From Gemmiger formicilis (GTDB lineage: Bacteria > Bacillota > Clostridia > Oscillospirales > Ruminococcaceae): a DNA stretch of 64,000 nucleotides. Made by a program: the position numbers and the translations under genes. The DNA lies in assembly GCF_016900095.1 (NCBI RefSeq), contig NZ_JACJJP010000007.1, forward strand, positions 1-64,000, read 5' to 3'. This document shows positions 9,196 through 17,276 of the stretch, one piece after another; positions within the stretch are counted from its first letter, which is position 1, and every line of letters starts with the position of its first letter. The notes beneath the pieces are model-generated. The model made no database searches. It was not told where the DNA came from and saw only the letters and a program-made list of their open reading frames with translations.

Positions 9196-9690
9196 ATGGA
9201 AATTGAACGCAAATGGATGGTAACGGATTGGCCCCGCAGCCTGGAACCGGTGCAGGTGCACCGCATGGACCAGGGCTATATCAGCGTGCGGCCCACCGTG
9301 CGCATCCGGCGGGAAGCGCTGCAGGGCGGCCCCACGGCGCTGGTGCTCTGCTTCAAGGGAGCCCCCGACCCCACCGGCATGAGCCGCCAGGAGATCGAAA
9401 CCGAGATCACCCCCGACCTGTTTGCACAGTTGGAGGCCCTTATCGGCAAGCCCCTCATCGCCAAGGAGCGGCGCACCTACGCCCTGCCCGGCGGGCTGCA
9501 CCTGGAAGTGAACGATGTGGACCCGGGACAGCCGGGGCACTTCATGTACGCCGAGGTGGAATACCCCGACGAAGCCACCGCCCGCACCTGGACCCCGGCG
9601 GATGCCGGGCTGGAAACCTACCTCACCGACGAAGTCACCGGCCAAAAGGGGGCCAGCATGGGGGAATACTGGGAGCAGACCCGGGGCTGA
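9196..9690 (+). CDS. CYTH-domain triphosphate tunnel metalloenzyme
   Basis: The 164-residue protein starts with M-E-I-E-R-K-W, the E-x-E-R-K signature of the CYTH superfamily (CyaB adenylyl cyclase and thiamine triphosphatase). The beta-tunnel basic and acidic residues follow: V-R-I-R-R, C-F-K-G, E-I-E-T-E-I, L-E-V-N-D-V and A-E-V-E-Y. Members hydrolyse inorganic triphosphate or nucleoside triphosphates with a divalent metal; the exact substrate is not visible. The start is set by an AGGGGAAGG Shine-Dalgarno seven bases ahead. A single-gene transcript is implied by its own promoter and the following terminator. Confidence 0.88.
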   Translation: MEIERKWMVTDWPRSLEPVQVHRMDQGYISVRPTVRIRREALQGGPTALVLCFKGAPDPTGMSRQEIETEITPDLFAQLEALIGKPLIAKERRTYALPGGLHLEVNDVDPGQPGHFMYAEVEYPDEATARTWTPADAGLETYLTDEVTGQKGASMGEYWEQTRG

Positions 9691-9704
9691 CAGCTGAATA
9701 CAAA

Positions 9705-9746
9705 AACCGGCGCGGAGAAAGCGGCTTTGCCTTCTCCGCGCCGGTT
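9705..9746. terminator. Bidirectional terminator between the CYTH gene and the murE-like gene
   Basis: A perfect 15-base-pair stem (9705-9719 with 9732-9746) has A-rich left and T-rich right flanks. It serves both the plus-strand CYTH gene and the minus-strand murE-like gene that converge here. Confidence 0.9.
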
Positions 9747-9762
9747 TATTTTGTGTACAGGG

Positions 9763-11259
9763 TTACTCGATGCCTTTTTCGGCGGCATATTCCTCAATCA
9801 GTTCCCGCTCCAGGAAGGGGGTCTTGACGCCCTCCCGATCCCGGTAGGCCTCGTGGCCCTTGCCGATGACCGCGATCAGGTCGCCTTCCTGGGCGTGGTC
9901 GATGGCGTAGTGCAGGGCGTCCAGCCGGTCGGGAATCTCCACATAGGGGGTGTCGGGGTTGCCCTTGGCAATGCCCTCCTTGATGTCGGCGATGATGTCC
10001 TCCACCTTCTCAAACCGGTTGTTGTCCTCGGTGAGGATCATGAAGTCGGCCATTTTGGAGCAGACTTCCCCCATGCCGTACCGCCGCAGCTTGCTGCGGT
10101 TGCCGCCGCAGCCGAACACCACCACCATCCGGTGGGGCTGGTAGGCTTTCAGGGTCTCCATCAGGCTTTCGGTGGCGGCCTCGTTGTGGGCGTAGTCGAT
10201 GAGGATGGTGAAATGGTGGCTGATGGGCACCAGCTCCACCCGGCCTTTCACCACCGTGTCCCGCAGCCCCTGGTGGATGGGCTCGTCGGGCAGGCCCAGG
10301 GCCTTGCCCACCCCGATGGTGGCCAGGGCGTTGTAGATGCTGAACCGGCCCGGCATGCCCACCTGCACATCCAGGGTGTGGCCGTCCGGCTCGGTGAGGG
10401 TGAACTCCACCCCCAGCATGGTCTTGCTGCGCAGCAGGCGGTAGTCCTTGTCCGCGCGGTAATCCGCCGGCTTGTCGATGCCGTAGGTGATCAGCTCGCA
10501 GGTGTGGCCTTCCAGCAGGGCTTCGGTGTTCTCGTCGTCGGCGTTCACCACCCCGATGTCGCACCGCTTAAACAGCTGACCCTTCCAGCTGCGGTATTCC
10601 TCAAAGCTGGAATGCTCCCCGGGGCCGATGTGGTCGGGGTACAGGTTGGTGAACACCCCCACCCGGTAGTGGATGCCCGCCACCCGGTCCATCATCAGGC
10701 CCTGGCTGGACACCTCCATCACACAGGCGTCGCAGCCGGCGTCGGCCAGCTGGCGCAGGATCTTCTGCAGCTCGTAGCTTTCGGGGGTGGTGTTGTTCAG
10801 GTCGTAGTGGTGCCCGGGATAGTACACCCCGTTGGTGCCCACCATGCCGGTCTTGTGCCCGGCGGCGGTCAGCACCGCCCGGATCATGTGGGTGGTGGTG
10901 GTCTTGCCCTTGGTGCCGGTCACCCCCACCATGGTCATCTCGTCGGCGGGATGGCCGAAGTAGGCGGCGGACAGCATGGCCATGGCGTAGCGGGTGTTTT
11001 CAAACTTCAGCACGGTCACGTCGGGCATGCTTTCCAGCACGCCTTCGGCCAGATCATGCTGGATCACCAGCACCGCGGCGCCCTTGGCCGCCACATCGGC
11101 GGCATAGTCGTGGCTGTCCCGCTGGGTGCCCACAATGCACACAAACAGGCCGCCGGGCGTCACCTTGCGCGAATCATAAAAGATGTCGGCTACCTCGACA
11201 TTGAGGGTGCCCTGCACCTGGGTGTAGCGCAGTCCTTTCAGCAGTTGTTTCAGCAGCAT
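9763..11259 (-). CDS. murE: MurE-like UDP-MurNAc-tripeptide synthetase
   Basis: A 498-residue Mur ligase that adds the third residue, a diamino acid, to UDP-MurNAc-L-Ala-D-Glu. The three Mur domains are present: an N-terminal UDP-binding domain, the ATPase domain with P-loop G-T-K-G-K-T-T-T near residues 115-122, and a C-terminal ligase domain. The amino-acid selectivity motif reads D-N-N-R at 412-415, where diaminopimelate enzymes normally have D-N-P-R and lysine enzymes usually D-N-P-A or similar, so the substrate cannot be called with confidence. It is seven bases after asnB on the same strand. It could be a second, specialised MurE paralogue rather than the main one. Confidence 0.85.
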   Translation of the reverse strand: MLLKQLLKGLRYTQVQGTLNVEVADIFYDSRKVTPGGLFVCIVGTQRDSHDYAADVAAKGAAVLVIQHDLAEGVLESMPDVTVLKFENTRYAMAMLSAAYFGHPADEMTMVGVTGTKGKTTTTHMIRAVLTAAGHKTGMVGTNGVYYPGHHYDLNNTTPESYELQKILRQLADAGCDACVMEVSSQGLMMDRVAGIHYRVGVFTNLYPDHIGPGEHSSFEEYRSWKGQLFKRCDIGVVNADDENTEALLEGHTCELITYGIDKPADYRADKDYRLLRSKTMLGVEFTLTEPDGHTLDVQVGMPGRFSIYNALATIGVGKALGLPDEPIHQGLRDTVVKGRVELVPISHHFTILIDYAHNEAATESLMETLKAYQPHRMVVVFGCGGNRSKLRRYGMGEVCSKMADFMILTEDNNRFEKVEDIIADIKEGIAKGNPDTPYVEIPDRLDALHYAIDHAQEGDLIAVIGKGHEAYRDREGVKTPFLERELIEEYAAEKGIE

Positions 11260-11266
11260 CGGTCTT

Positions 11267-13096
11267 TCACCTCTTCACAAAATATTCGTCGTACCATACC
11301 AGGAAGATAAACACACACCACAGCTGGCGCCAGTTGTCCCGCTTGCCGCTGACATGCTGGTCCAGCATGCGGTTCAATTCCTTGGTGTTGAAGAACTTTT
11401 CCGCCGCGGGGGTGGCAAAGGCATCCCGCAGAATGGCGGCGTATTTTTCCTCCCGCAGCCAGGCCCGCACCGGCACCGGGAAGCCCAGCTTCTTCTTGTC
11501 CGCCGTCTTGGCCGGAATGGTCATCTCGGCGGCGCCCCGCATGGCAATCTTGGTCTGCTGGGCGTTGACCTTGCACTTGGTGGGAATGCGGCAGGCCAGT
11601 TCAAAGACCTTCCGGTCCAGGAAAGGCACCCGCAGTTCCAGGGAGTTGGCCATGCTCATCTTGTCGGCCTTGAGCAGAATATCCCCCACCATCCACAGGT
11701 TCAGGTCACAGTATTCCATCCGGGTCACCGGGTCCTGGCCCTTGGTCATCTCAAAGAAGGGCCGGGAAATGTCGGTGGGCTTGCAGTTGCCGGTGTAGTG
11801 CTTCATCAGTTTGCGCTTGCGGCGCTCGCCCATCAGGTTGGTGTTGCCGATATACCGCTCCTCCAGCGGGCGGCCCCGGCGCACCAGGAAGTTGATGCCC
11901 GGCACCGGGGGCAGCAGGTTGGCCACCGCGCCCACGCTGCGGCGCAGCCACAGGGGCAGATGGTCGTACCAGCTCACGGTGAAGGGCTCTTTATAAATGT
12001 TGTACCCGCCGAAGAATTCGTCCGCGCCCTCGCCGGACAGGCAGACCTTGACCTGCTTGGCGGCTTCCCGGTTGACAAAGTAGAGGGCCACGCTGGCGGC
12101 GTCGGCCAGAGGCTCATCCATGTGGTACTGGATGCGGCCCAGATTGGCCCAGTACTCCTCAGGGGTGATGCGGTAGGCGTAGTTCTTGACCCCGATATGC
12201 TTGGAAAACTCGGTGGCATAGTCGGTCTCGTCGTACTGTTTGTTGGCAAACCCCACGGTGAAGGTCTTATCCACCTTGGCCAGAGCGGCCATATAGCTGG
12301 AATCCACGCCGGAGGAAAGGAAGCTGCCCACCTCCACATCGGCAATCTTGTGGGCGGTCACGCTCTCCTGCATGGTATCGCTGATGGCCTTCTCCCACTC
12401 CTGCAGGCTGGGGGCGTCGTCGGGCTTGAATTCGGGGCGCCAGTACCGCTGTACCGTCGCCTGGCCATCCTTCCATTCCAGCCAGTGGGCGGGCATCAGC
12501 TTCTTGACCCCCTTGAAGAAGGTGTTTTCCCCGGGGGAAAACTGGTAGGACAGGTACAGGGAGAGCTGGTCCTCGTTGAGCTCCTTGTGGAAGCCCGGAT
12601 GCCCCAGAAAGCTCTTGATCTCGCTGCCGAAGAGCAGTTCGCCCTCCTCATTCTGATAGTAATACAGCGGCTTGATGCCGAAATGGTCCCGGGCCAGCAG
12701 CAGGGTGTTTTCCCGCCGGTCCCAGATGGCGAAGGTGAACATGCCCCGCAGCCGGTCCAGCATACCCTTGCCCCACTGCTCGTAGCCGTGGAGCAGCACC
12801 TCGGTGTCCGACCGGGTGGCAAAGGTGTGGCCGGCGGCGCGCAGCTCCTCGGCCAGGGACTGGAAGTTGTAGATCTCGCCGTTGAAGACCACCACCAGGT
12901 TTTCGTCCTCATTGTACATGGGCTGGCGTCCGCCCTCCAGGTCGATGATGGAAAGCCGCCGCTGACCCAGGGCCACCGGTCCTTCCAGAAACTGGCCCTG
13001 GCCGTCCGGGCCGCGATGGGCGATCAGGTCCATCATGGCCTGCAAAACTTCGCGCGCGTCATCCCGCGCGCCCACAAATCCAACGATTCCGCACAT
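11267..13096 (-). CDS. asnB: AsnB-type glutamine-dependent amidotransferase (first copy)
   Basis: A 609-residue class B asparagine synthetase. Residues 2-5 are the catalytic C-G-I-V of the glutaminase domain, R-G-P-D-G and the G-E-I-Y-N-F segment follow, and the synthetase domain has the pyrophosphate loop S-S-G-V-D-S-S and the G-E-G-A-D-E-F-F-G-G motif. Members either make asparagine or amidate cell-wall precursors (AsnB1/LtsA act on diaminopimelate, AsnH on D-Asp). Being the first gene of a two-gene unit with a Mur ligase, and facing a second asnB beside an ATP-grasp ligase, favours a wall role here; that is inference. C-rich family features give no substrate. Confidence 0.92.
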   Translation of the reverse strand: MCGIVGFVGARDDAREVLQAMMDLIAHRGPDGQGQFLEGPVALGQRRLSIIDLEGGRQPMYNEDENLVVVFNGEIYNFQSLAEELRAAGHTFATRSDTEVLLHGYEQWGKGMLDRLRGMFTFAIWDRRENTLLLARDHFGIKPLYYYQNEEGELLFGSEIKSFLGHPGFHKELNEDQLSLYLSYQFSPGENTFFKGVKKLMPAHWLEWKDGQATVQRYWRPEFKPDDAPSLQEWEKAISDTMQESVTAHKIADVEVGSFLSSGVDSSYMAALAKVDKTFTVGFANKQYDETDYATEFSKHIGVKNYAYRITPEEYWANLGRIQYHMDEPLADAASVALYFVNREAAKQVKVCLSGEGADEFFGGYNIYKEPFTVSWYDHLPLWLRRSVGAVANLLPPVPGINFLVRRGRPLEERYIGNTNLMGERRKRKLMKHYTGNCKPTDISRPFFEMTKGQDPVTRMEYCDLNLWMVGDILLKADKMSMANSLELRVPFLDRKVFELACRIPTKCKVNAQQTKIAMRGAAEMTIPAKTADKKKLGFPVPVRAWLREEKYAAILRDAFATPAAEKFFNTKELNRMLDQHVSGKRDNWRQLWCVFIFLVWYDEYFVKR

Positions 13097-13142
13097 ATAC
13101 TTTCCCTTTCCTTAGGGTGCCGGTTGATTTTCGATATCCTAT

Positions 13143-13171
13143 ATTATACACACATGCCCCCAAAAAGAAAA
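13143..13171 (-). promoter_or_regulatory. Probable promoter of asnB-murE
   Basis: A perfect TATAAT (13143-13148, minus strand) lies about 50 bases ahead of the asnB start. The -35 hexamer at the right distance is poor (TTTTCT, 13166-13171). Confidence 0.4.
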
Positions 13172-13301
13172 GCCTGAACACCCCAAAAGAATGTAAAAGT
13201 AGTGGGGAAACCAGGGGGGACGGTGATACCTTTGATCGATGCAGCGCATACTGTGAGGGGGACGGCCGGTGTGTTCCGGGCGTGCCGAGCGGTGCAGACG
13301 A

Positions 13302-13331
13302 TTGACAAGGGCACCGCTTTGGACGTACAAT
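13302..13331 (+). promoter_or_regulatory. Promoter of the ATP-grasp / asnB unit
   Basis: A consensus TTGACA (13302-13307) is followed after 18 bases by TACAAT (13326-13331), 42 bases ahead of the ATP-grasp start. Confidence 0.75.
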
Positions 13332-13372
13332 GATCAGGAATATACCATCTGTATGAACAAAGAGGCTTTTGT

Positions 13373-14608
13373 ATGCTGAAATTTCAACCTGTGCTGTTGG
13401 GCAGCGACGCCAACGTCTACGGCATGGCCCGCAGCTTTTATACCCAATACGGGGTCGTCAGCGATGCCGTCTGCAAGGGGGTCCTGGTGGCCTGCCGCAA
13501 CACCCGGCTGGTGCGCATTGCGGTGGTGGAGCCGGACCTGGAAAACGATGAAGTTTTCGTGCGAACCCTGGTGGACTACGCCAAGGCCCACGACTATAAA
13601 AACTGCCCGCTGCTGCTGGTCTCCTGTGCCGACGGCTACACCATCCTCATGGCCCGCCACCGCCAGGAACTGGAACCCTACTTCCATTTTGCCTGCCCGG
13701 AACTGCAAACCGTGTTGGATCTGGACATAAAAGACAATTTTTATAAAGCCTGTGCCGCACATGGGCTTTCTTACCCGAAAACCGCCACCTGCACGGCCCG
13801 GAACTACAAAAATGCCGAATTTCCCTTCGACTTTCCGGTGATCATCAAGGCCAGCAACTCCCCGGCCTACTGGAACTGCTCCTTCCCCCACAAGAAGAAG
13901 GTGTTCCTGGCCCATGACCGGGCGGAGTACGACGCCATCACCACCGCCATCTACGGCAGTTCCTACCAGGACGACCTGATTTTGCAGGAGTACATCCCCG
14001 GGGACGACAACTGCATGCGGGTGCTCAACGCCTACTGCGGCCTGGACGGCAAGGTGCACCTGATGGCCCTGGGCCGCCCTCTGCTGGAGGAGCAGACCCC
14101 CGAGGGCATCGGCAACTATGCGGCTATCCTGTCTGCGCCGGAAATCAACGACCCCGCCCTGCTGGAGCGGATGCGGGCCTTCCTGGAAGATGTGGGCTGG
14201 GTGGGCTACGCCAACTTTGATATGAAGTTCGACGCCCGCACCGGGGAGTATAAGCTCTTTGAGATGAACCCCCGCCAGGGCCGGTCCAGCTATTTTGTCA
14301 CCGCCGCAGGCTACAACCTGGCCCGCTGGCTGGTGGAGGACGTGCTGGAAGGCAAGGACACCGGCTTCACCATCGCCGACAGCGAAAGCCTGTGGATGAT
14401 CGCTCCTTACGGCGTCATCCGCAAATACCTGAAAGACCAGACCTTGCTGGCCACCGCCGCCCGGCTGAAAAAGCAGGGCCGCTGTGCCCATCAGCTCTAC
14501 TGCAAGGAGGACCGCAGCCTGAAACGGGGGCTGTGGTACCTGCGCAGCCAGCTGAACTACTACCGCAAGACCGCCCGCTATTACGGCAACAAGGGTCTGA
14601 CCGACTGA
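13373..14608 (+). CDS. ATP-grasp ligase, D-aspartate-ligase-like
   Basis: This 411-residue protein is an ATP-grasp carboxylate-amine ligase. Key features are V-I-I-K-A-S-N-S (ATP-binding Lys), L-Q-E-Y-I-P-G-D-D, the metal-binding N-F-D-M-K-F-D, and F-E-M-N-P-R-Q-G-R-S at the end of the grasp fold. Length and layout resemble the Enterococcus faecium D-aspartate ligase, which adds D-Asp to the side chain of the third stem residue of peptidoglycan precursors. It is followed after 20 bases by an asnB gene that could amidate the added D-Asp to D-Asn, and a MurE-like gene sits nearby. The substrate is inferred; other amino-acid ligases of this family are possible. Confidence 0.65.
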   Translation: MLKFQPVLLGSDANVYGMARSFYTQYGVVSDAVCKGVLVACRNTRLVRIAVVEPDLENDEVFVRTLVDYAKAHDYKNCPLLLVSCADGYTILMARHRQELEPYFHFACPELQTVLDLDIKDNFYKACAAHGLSYPKTATCTARNYKNAEFPFDFPVIIKASNSPAYWNCSFPHKKKVFLAHDRAEYDAITTAIYGSSYQDDLILQEYIPGDDNCMRVLNAYCGLDGKVHLMALGRPLLEEQTPEGIGNYAAILSAPEINDPALLERMRAFLEDVGWVGYANFDMKFDARTGEYKLFEMNPRQGRSSYFVTAAGYNLARWLVEDVLEGKDTGFTIADSESLWMIAPYGVIRKYLKDQTLLATAARLKKQGRCAHQLYCKEDRSLKRGLWYLRSQLNYYRKTARYYGNKGLTD

Positions 14609-14628
14609 CACAGAGGGGGACAACATCC

Positions 14629-16515
14629 ATGTGTGGTATCACCGGCTTTGCCGAACGCAAACATGATATCGAGACCGCCCGGACCACCGTGAAGGCCATG
14701 GCGGACCTGATCACCTACCGCGGCCCCGACGGGGAAGGGTACTATGTGGACGACCAGGTGGCGCTGGGCCACCGCCGCCTGTCCATCATCGACCTGGAGG
14801 GCGGCCGCCAGCCCATGTACAATGAGGATGAAAGCCTGGTGGTCATCTTCAACGGCGAAATCTACAACTTCCAGGCCCTGCGCGCCGACCTGGAAGCCGC
14901 AGGCCATACCTTCCGCACCCATTCGGACACCGAGGTGCTGCTCCACGGCTATGAGCAGTGGGGCAAGGACCTGCCCGCTAGACTGCGGGGCATGTTCACC
15001 TTCGTGATCTGGGACCGCAACCACAAGACCATGTTCGGCGCCCGGGACATCTTCGGCATCAAGCCCTTCTACTACTACAACGTGGATGGGCTGTTCCTCT
15101 TCGGCAGCGAGATCAAGAGCTTTTTGGCCCATCCGGGCTTTAAGAAGCAGCTCAACGAAAAGCGTCTGCCCGAGTACCTGAGCATCGAATACATCCCCAA
15201 CGAGGAAACCATGTTTGTGGATGTGTTCAAGCTGCCCGGGGCCCACATGTTCACCTGGCAGGACGGCAACCTGACCATCGAGCGGTACTACGACATCCGC
15301 TACCACATCGACGAATCCAAGAGCCTGGACGACTGGGAAAAGAAGATCACCGACACCTTTGCCGAGAGCGTGGCCGCCCACCAGATCGCCGACGTGGAGG
15401 TGGGCTGCTTCCTCTCCTCCGGCGTGGATTCCAGCTTTGTGGTCAACGAGGTGGCCAAAGGCACCCCCCATGTGAAGAGCTTCTCGGTGGGCTATGCGGA
15501 GGAAAAATACTCCGAGCTGCCCTACGCCCAGGCCTTCAGCAAGGAAATCGGGGTGCCCAGCATCGCCAACAAGGTGGACGCCGACCAGTTCTTTGAGGCC
15601 AACCGGGTGATCCAGTGGTATCTGGACGAGCCCATGCCCAACCCGGCGGAGGTGCCGCTGTACTTCCTGGCCCGGAACGCCCGCAAGTACGTCAAGGTGG
15701 TGCTTTCCGGCGAAGGCGCCGACGAGCTCTTCGGCGGCTATCCCATGTACTGCCAGGCCGTCCATTTTGAGGATTACGGCCGCAAGGTGCCGAAGGCGGT
15801 GCGCCGCTTCCTCTCCCACACGGCGGAAAAGATGCCCCAGTTCAAGGGCCGGCATTTCCTGGTCCGGGGCGGCCGGGAACCCTGGGAGCGGTATATGCGG
15901 GCCAACTATGTGTTTGAATCCCCGGCGGAGAGGGACCGCTATCTGAAAAAGAATTACGGCAACCCCGCCCCCGAAACCTTCTTCAAGCCCTATTTCGACA
16001 AGGTGCAGGGCCTGGATGAGCCCACCCAGCTGCAGTGGGTGGATATGCACACCTGGATGCTCTACGATATCCTGCTCAAGGCCGACCGCATGAGCATGGC
16101 CAACTCCCTGGAACTGCGGGTGCCCTTCCTGGATCGGGAGATGCTGGAGGTGGCCCTGAGCATTCCCCGCCGGTACCGCTGCGACAAGGAACACACCAAG
16201 ATTGCCCTGCGGGGCGCGGCGCTCAAGCAGCTGCCCGAAAGCGTGGCCCAGCGTAAGAAGCTGGGCTTCCCGGTGCCGCTGAACGACTGGCTGAAGCAGG
16301 ACAAATATTACAACATGGTGCACGAAAAGTTCACCGGCCCGGTGGCGGAGCAGTTCTTCAACGTGCAGGAGATCTGCCGTCTTCTGGACGACCACAAGGC
16401 CGGCCGCGCCAAGAATATGACCAAAATCTGGAGCATTTACTCCTTTATTCTGTGGTATGAGCTGTATTTTGTGAACAGCCAGCCGCCGGTGGGGGTATAT
16501 TCCGCAAAAGTTTGA
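14629..16515 (+). CDS. asnB: AsnB-type glutamine-dependent amidotransferase (second copy)
   Basis: This 628-residue paralogue of the asnB product encoded on the opposite strand keeps the same sites: the N-terminal catalytic C-G-I-T, R-G-P-D-G-E-G, G-E-I-Y-N-F, F-L-S-S-G-V-D-S-S and G-E-G-A-D-E-L-F-G-G. ATG at 14629 is chosen because the mature N-terminal Cys must follow it directly, and GAGGGGG lies upstream. It is co-transcribed with the ATP-grasp gene (20-base gap). The two copies are similar over the whole length, so they look like a duplication with diverged roles, for example amidation of D-Asp against amidation of the diamino acid or general asparagine synthesis. Confidence 0.92.
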   Translation: MCGITGFAERKHDIETARTTVKAMADLITYRGPDGEGYYVDDQVALGHRRLSIIDLEGGRQPMYNEDESLVVIFNGEIYNFQALRADLEAAGHTFRTHSDTEVLLHGYEQWGKDLPARLRGMFTFVIWDRNHKTMFGARDIFGIKPFYYYNVDGLFLFGSEIKSFLAHPGFKKQLNEKRLPEYLSIEYIPNEETMFVDVFKLPGAHMFTWQDGNLTIERYYDIRYHIDESKSLDDWEKKITDTFAESVAAHQIADVEVGCFLSSGVDSSFVVNEVAKGTPHVKSFSVGYAEEKYSELPYAQAFSKEIGVPSIANKVDADQFFEANRVIQWYLDEPMPNPAEVPLYFLARNARKYVKVVLSGEGADELFGGYPMYCQAVHFEDYGRKVPKAVRRFLSHTAEKMPQFKGRHFLVRGGREPWERYMRANYVFESPAERDRYLKKNYGNPAPETFFKPYFDKVQGLDEPTQLQWVDMHTWMLYDILLKADRMSMANSLELRVPFLDREMLEVALSIPRRYRCDKEHTKIALRGAALKQLPESVAQRKKLGFPVPLNDWLKQDKYYNMVHEKFTGPVAEQFFNVQEICRLLDDHKAGRAKNMTKIWSIYSFILWYELYFVNSQPPVGVYSAKV

Positions 16516-16534
16516 TGTTTTTTACAGCAGGGTC

Positions 16535-16563
16535 TTGACTTTTGGGGTTGCGTATGGTATATT
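16535..16563 (+). promoter_or_regulatory. tRNA operon promoter
   Basis: TTGACT (16535-16540), 17 bases, TATATT (16558-16563), about 45 bases before the first tRNA. Confidence 0.75.
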
Positions 16564-16607
16564 AACAAACGCAGCTTGTTCCCGTACAAGGGGGTCAAGA
16601 ACCATGC

Positions 16608-16681
<74 letters not shown>

Positions 16682-16688
16682 TATGTAT

Positions 16689-16766
16689 GGTGCCTATGGC
16701 GCAGTTGGTTAGCGCGCCAGATTGTGGCTCTGGAGGCCGAGGGTTCGAATCCCTCTAGGCACCCCA
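16689..16766 (+). tRNA. tRNA-His (GUG)
   Basis: Acceptor GTGCCTA/TAGGCAC is extended by the G-1 and C73 pair special to tRNA-His. The anticodon stem CCAGA/TCTGG encloses TTGTGGC, anticodon GTG. CCA is encoded (16764-16766). Confidence 0.95.
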
Positions 16767-16768
16767 CC

Positions 16769-16808
16769 AAAGACCGCACAGTCCTTAAAAAGCTGCGCGG
16801 TCTTTTTT
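16769..16808 (+). terminator. Terminator after tRNA-His
   Basis: Stem AAAGACCGC (16769-16777) pairs with GCGGTCTTT (16797-16805) and runs into six T. tRNA-Gln lies beyond, so it is either read through or transcribed separately. Confidence 0.8.
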
Positions 16809-16841
16809 CTTAGGATTTTGGCGGCTCCGGCCGCCTGTTGC

Positions 16842-16916
16842 TGGGCCGTAGCCAAGTGGTAAGGCAGCGGACTTTGACTCCGCCATTCGTGAGTTCGAAC
16901 CTCGCCGGCCCAACCA
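16842..16916 (+). tRNA. tRNA-Gln (UUG)
   Basis: Acceptor TGGGCCG/CGGCCCA, D arm with GCCAAGTGGTAAGGC, anticodon stem GCGGA/TCCGC around CTTTGAC (anticodon TTG), T loop TTCGAAC, and an encoded CCA (16914-16916). A start with U and a weak first pair is typical of tRNA-Gln. Confidence 0.95.
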
Positions 16917-16955
16917 AATCAGCCCCCGCCAGACGGCGGGGGCTGATTTTCTTTT
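16916..16955 (+). terminator. Terminator after tRNA-Gln
   Basis: A perfect 15-base-pair stem (16916-16930 with 16935-16949) with loop AGAC is followed by TTTTCTTTT. Its left arm begins on the last base of the encoded CCA. Confidence 0.88.
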
Positions 16956-17041
16956 GGGAGGATGTTTATTTGGCAGACAGCGGGGCATACTTACCTTGCA
17001 GGGCAGCGCCAAGCCGCCCGCCGAAAGGGAGGTGAATCCGA

Positions 17042-17197
17042 ATGGAAAACCGCGGTGTTTTCTGCGATGTGGACGCCTGCGCCCACAACATCGACTGCCA
17101 GAAATGTGATCTGAGCCAGATCAAGATCACCCACCACAGCGACAGCGCATCCGGGGTGGATACCCCGCACTTCTGCCAGAGCTACGAACAGAAGTAA
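17042..17197 (+). CDS. DUF1540 cysteine-rich mini-protein
   Basis: This 51-residue protein has five Cys at about positions 8, 13, 19, 22 and 45 in the pattern C-x4-C-x5-C-x2-C ... H-F-C, with the A-H-N-I motif between the second and third. It matches the DUF1540 family of clostridial small proteins, whose function is unknown and which probably bind metal. GGGAGGTG lies eight bases before the ATG and a strong terminator follows the stop. It is monocistronic or at the end of the tRNA transcript. Confidence 0.85.
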   Translation: MENRGVFCDVDACAHNIDCQKCDLSQIKITHHSDSASGVDTPHFCQSYEQK

Positions 17198-17217
17198 CAC
17201 AGCCCACAGGGCGGTGC

Positions 17218-17263
17218 AAAACGGCCCCTTTGCGAGGAGAATCTTCGCAGAGGGGCCGTTTTT
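17218..17263 (+). terminator. Terminator after the DUF1540 gene
   Basis: AAAACGGCCCC (17218-17228) pairs with GGGGCCGTTTT, with a further GCGA/TTCGC inner stem, ending in T. It is also usable by the converging minus-strand gene. Confidence 0.85.
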
Positions 17264-17276
17264 GTGTGCCCGGCAA

